From NCBI GenBank assembly GCA_037447605.1, contig CM074811.1, positions 425,632 to 489,631 of the forward strand: 64,000 nt of DNA, in the 5' to 3' direction. This DNA is from Zygnema circumcarinatum. Its lineage: Eukaryota > Streptophyta > Zygnematophyceae > Zygnematales > Zygnemataceae. Made by a program: the position numbers and the translations under genes. A model generated the notes under the pieces. The model saw nothing but the letters and a program-made list of their open reading frames with translations, was not told the origin of the DNA and made no database searches. Shown here in pieces: positions 61,699 through 64,000 of this stretch (its first letter is position 1; every line of letters begins with the position of its first letter).

Positions 61699-63867
61699 TC
61701 AAAAGTCGATGATCGGCAGCGCATCCGTCGATCCACTTCCCGATGTGGTCTTATACGGCGACCATTTTTGGAAAATTGATGTCAAATTCTGCGTAATTGC
61801 TTGTACCACTTCCGTCAAGTTCAATTCATCATCCTCGTCGTCCTCCTCTCCCTCCTCTCCCTTCTCACTCCGAGTAGCTGAAGTCGGAGTTCTCGTCTTC
61901 CTCATAGAAATTCCCGGGAACGTTTGCGGAGAGGGAGGATTGAAAAAGGTAAGTCCTGAAAGTGAGCTTGACAATTTCCCCCCTTGAGCTGACTTAGCCT
62001 TTGTTGCAGAAGCTCGTTCTGCCGATAAGATAGCAGCTTCCACCTGCTTTTGAAGCTCCTCCTGCGTTTCTACTTTCCACTCCCCCTCTCTACCCTCCGT
62101 CTTCCCCAACTTTCCATATCCAACTTCGCCAGTCCCTACTGCCCATGTTGGAGTACTACGAATGTGGGTATTTTCAACTTCTCTTTTATCAACAATCTGC
62201 CAGTCTCCCGATTCCAACATTTGTTCAACAGCTTTCTCAACCGCCAACTCAATCATGGCCACATCTTCATCTTTATGCTCTTCCTTTTCATCATACTCTA
62301 CTCTCTCAATTTTCTCCTCTTTCTCTCCCTCCGTCTCCTCCTCCGGCTGTCCTCCTACCCCCACCACAACATTCTCAACCTTTTCTTGAGATGCTTCTAA
62401 TGGTACAGTTCTCTCAGTGCTTCCCTCTCTCCCTTCTCCATCCATCTCCCTTTTCTCACTCTCAACTACTGGCTCAAACTTCGGAGTCTTTCTAAGGTTC
62501 AGTGTTCCATCATCCTCCTCTACCACTGCTCCTTCTTCTTGGAGTTCAACAGGTTTCTGACCACTCAGAACTGCATGGAAATAGGCTGCCCGTTCTGCAA
62601 CCTTTTCCGTTGACTTCGTTCCCCCTACCGGTGACTGATTCTGTCTCTTCTGCTTCCCTCTCTTGGAAGTCTCCTCCAACCACTTAGCAATTGCCAAAGC
62701 ACTCCTTCCCCCTGCAGTCTGAGCCTCCTCCGTCTCTCCTCCCCCTCTCTCCTCCTCTCCCGCTCCCTCCCTCTTCTTATTCTTCTTAGCTGTCTCCTCC
62801 AGCATCTTCACAATCTCCAATGCCTTCTGCCTTGCTACTCTCTGCAGAGCTTCTTCTCTCTTTTTATCATTCATCACCCTCTTCGTCCTTATGCTCTGCT
62901 TCTCCTCCAGCTGCCTCGCAATACTTAGTGTCTTTTGCCTCTCAACCTTTACTCCCTCTCCTCCCTCCTTGCCATCTTTCCGACTATCCTGATACCCTAG
63001 CTGAGCCATAGCCCACTTCCTCTGCCTCTCTGCCTCCACCTCCTTCTTCTCCTCCTTCTTTCCTTCCCCACCCTTAATCTCAAACCCTAATTGTGCCACT
63101 GCCCATTTCCGCTGTCTTGCTGCCTTCTGAGCTGCCGTCTCCTCATCCATACACTCATCCTCTCCTCCTGCTTCACTCCCTCTCTCTCTCTCTTCCTTCC
63201 CTACTGTTGGAGACTTTGGCGGTCCATCGAATCCCAACTGTGAAAGAGCCCATTTCCTCTGCCTTGCAGCAATCTGTGCGGCAGCTTCCTCGTCCACTTC
63301 TTCTGCCTCTTTAGCCCCCACATTTGCACTCTGTACTACCTTTGCTTCTGCTGCTACATTTGTTGACTTCTTATCTTTCGAGTTTCGCCGTGCTTTAGAC
63401 TGCTCCAATTGAGCCACAGCCCATGCTCTCTGTCCCTTCTGAGCTGCTGCTGCTTCCTCCTCCTCACTCCCACTCTCTCCCGCTCCTTTTGTCTTACCTT
63501 CCGGACTCGCTTTCGTCTCTACTGCCTTTACCTGCTCGTCCTGTGCAGAATTTTCCACCCCATCATTAAGAGCTGCACGTTCTTTTTCCCTAGCAACCAA
63601 AAGCTCCTGTACATGCAACTTCGACTTTTGTTTCTCCATAAGAATGGCCTGCTGCTTCCCTTTCTCCTGTTCCTTGATGTTCTTCCATTTCTCCACTACC
63701 GCCGAACTCGCTTTTTTTATCAGTTTTTTCCCTGCCTCTCCTTCCGAAGCATTTTCTTTCAACCCGTCAACATTCAACTTTTCTTCCCCCGTTCCTCCAA
63801 CGCTTAATCTATTACTTTTCTGGTCCTCCGTCCCCACGGTTACTCCTCTGACAGCCGCAACCTCCAT
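61699..63867 (-). CDS. Uncharacterised 722-aa hydrophilic protein with RQRKWAxAQLGF repeats
   Basis: A single long exon. The start is the first ATG after an in-frame TAA nine bases upstream. I do not recognise the family. The protein is Glu/Lys-rich and mostly low-hydrophobicity, with predicted coiled or disordered character. It contains a repeated amphipathic motif: RAWAVAQL (146), RQRKWALSQLGF (202), RQRKWAVAQLGF (251), RQRKWAMAQLGY (281), and looser forms RQKTLSIARQLEE (310), RQKALEIVKMLEE (346) and RSALAIAKWLEE (388). The first four follow Glu/Ala-rich leaders such as DEETAAQKAA. A more hydrophobic segment lies near 538-560 (MIELAVEKAVEQMLESGDWQIV), and an acidic stretch before the C-terminal LTEVVQAITQNLTSIFQKW helix. 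No signal peptide or membrane helix is seen. The uninterrupted frame and the periodic repeats argue for a real gene. Confidence 0.8.
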   Translation of the reverse strand: MEVAAVRGVTVGTEDQKSNRLSVGGTGEEKLNVDGLKENASEGEAGKKLIKKASSAVVEKWKNIKEQEKGKQQAILMEKQKSKLHVQELLVAREKERAALNDGVENSAQDEQVKAVETKASPEGKTKGAGESGSEEEEAAAAQKGQRAWAVAQLEQSKARRNSKDKKSTNVAAEAKVVQSANVGAKEAEEVDEEAAAQIAARQRKWALSQLGFDGPPKSPTVGKEERERGSEAGGEDECMDEETAAQKAARQRKWAVAQLGFEIKGGEGKKEEKKEVEAERQRKWAMAQLGYQDSRKDGKEGGEGVKVERQKTLSIARQLEEKQSIRTKRVMNDKKREEALQRVARQKALEIVKMLEETAKKNKKREGAGEEERGGGETEEAQTAGGRSALAIAKWLEETSKRGKQKRQNQSPVGGTKSTEKVAERAAYFHAVLSGQKPVELQEEGAVVEEDDGTLNLRKTPKFEPVVESEKREMDGEGREGSTERTVPLEASQEKVENVVVGVGGQPEEETEGEKEEKIERVEYDEKEEHKDEDVAMIELAVEKAVEQMLESGDWQIVDKREVENTHIRSTPTWAVGTGEVGYGKLGKTEGREGEWKVETQEELQKQVEAAILSAERASATKAKSAQGGKLSSSLSGLTFFNPPSPQTFPGISMRKTRTPTSATRSEKGEEGEEDDEDDELNLTEVVQAITQNLTSIFQKWSPYKTTSGSGSTDALPIIDF

Positions 63868-64000
63868 TACCGATTAAGGAGGCTTTCAGGCAGACGATCT
63901 GTGACATCCAAACGGAGGGAAGCCATACAAAGGTCAAATAAGATTCCTTCAATTTTTTGACAGCGCTAATCTGAAGAAAAGACGAGAAAGTAAAGCGATG
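63868..64000 (-). other. 5' flank of the 722-aa gene
   Basis: Only 133 bp of upstream sequence is inside the window. No distinct element is seen. Confidence 0.5.

Overview
This is a nuclear genome window from a photosynthetic eukaryote, most likely a streptophyte (a land plant or a charophycean alga; I cannot place it further). The reasons: every protein gene is split by short GT-AG introns, several families are plant-type (plastid NTF2-like DUF2358 protein, caffeate-type O-methyltransferase, vacuolar serine carboxypeptidase, LRRNT_2 extracellular LRR protein), and CCCTAAA/AACCCTA telobox or telomere-like tracts sit next to start codons. CT/GA microsatellites are extremely abundant, mostly inside introns.

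Gene layout from left to right. (1) + strand, 111-6700: mitochondrial-type 3-oxoacyl-ACP synthase, 13 exons, with about 1.4 kb of CT repeat in intron 3. (2) - strand, 15273-8212: ATAD2-type AAA ATPase with bromodomain, 10 exons, about 1469 aa. (3) - strand, 21306-16123: 48 kDa subunit of oligosaccharyltransferase, 12 exons. It is head-to-head with (4) + strand, 21729-23639: plastid-type DUF2358/NTF2-like protein, 5 exons. (5) - strand, 26498-23967: COMT-type O-methyltransferase, 5 exons. (6) + strand, 27999-32142: serine carboxypeptidase, 13 exons.

From 32.8 to 44.3 kb lies a nest of transposable elements: a 1.37-kb TA-flanked inverted-repeat DNA element, a second element with related termini, a small inverted-repeat element inside that one, and a three-LTR Copia array (LTR-internal-LTR-internal-[gap]-LTR) bounded by the 5-bp duplication CGGAT.

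After the nest: (7) + strand, 45237-49547: secreted LRR-EGF-proline-rich protein whose LRR exons are tandem 72-nt copies. (8) - strand, 53644-51465: small multi-pass membrane protein of unknown function, 5 exons. (9) - strand, 60489-54467: DNA/RNA topoisomerase III beta, 15 exons. (10) - strand, 63867-61699: single-exon 722-aa protein of unknown function with a repeated RQRKWAxAQLGF-type motif.

The exon models were built by hand from splice sites, reading phase and family conservation; phases close for all nine multi-exon models. Nothing links these genes into one pathway; they are ordinary dispersed eukaryotic genes. I found no tRNA, rRNA or CRISPR. Two 10-N gaps (43876-43885 and 55122-55131) mark unresolved assembly. 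I did not find a convincing new multi-gene system. The most unusual items are the LRR-EGF-proline-rich chimera with its exon array, the RQRKWA-repeat protein, and the nested transposon architecture.
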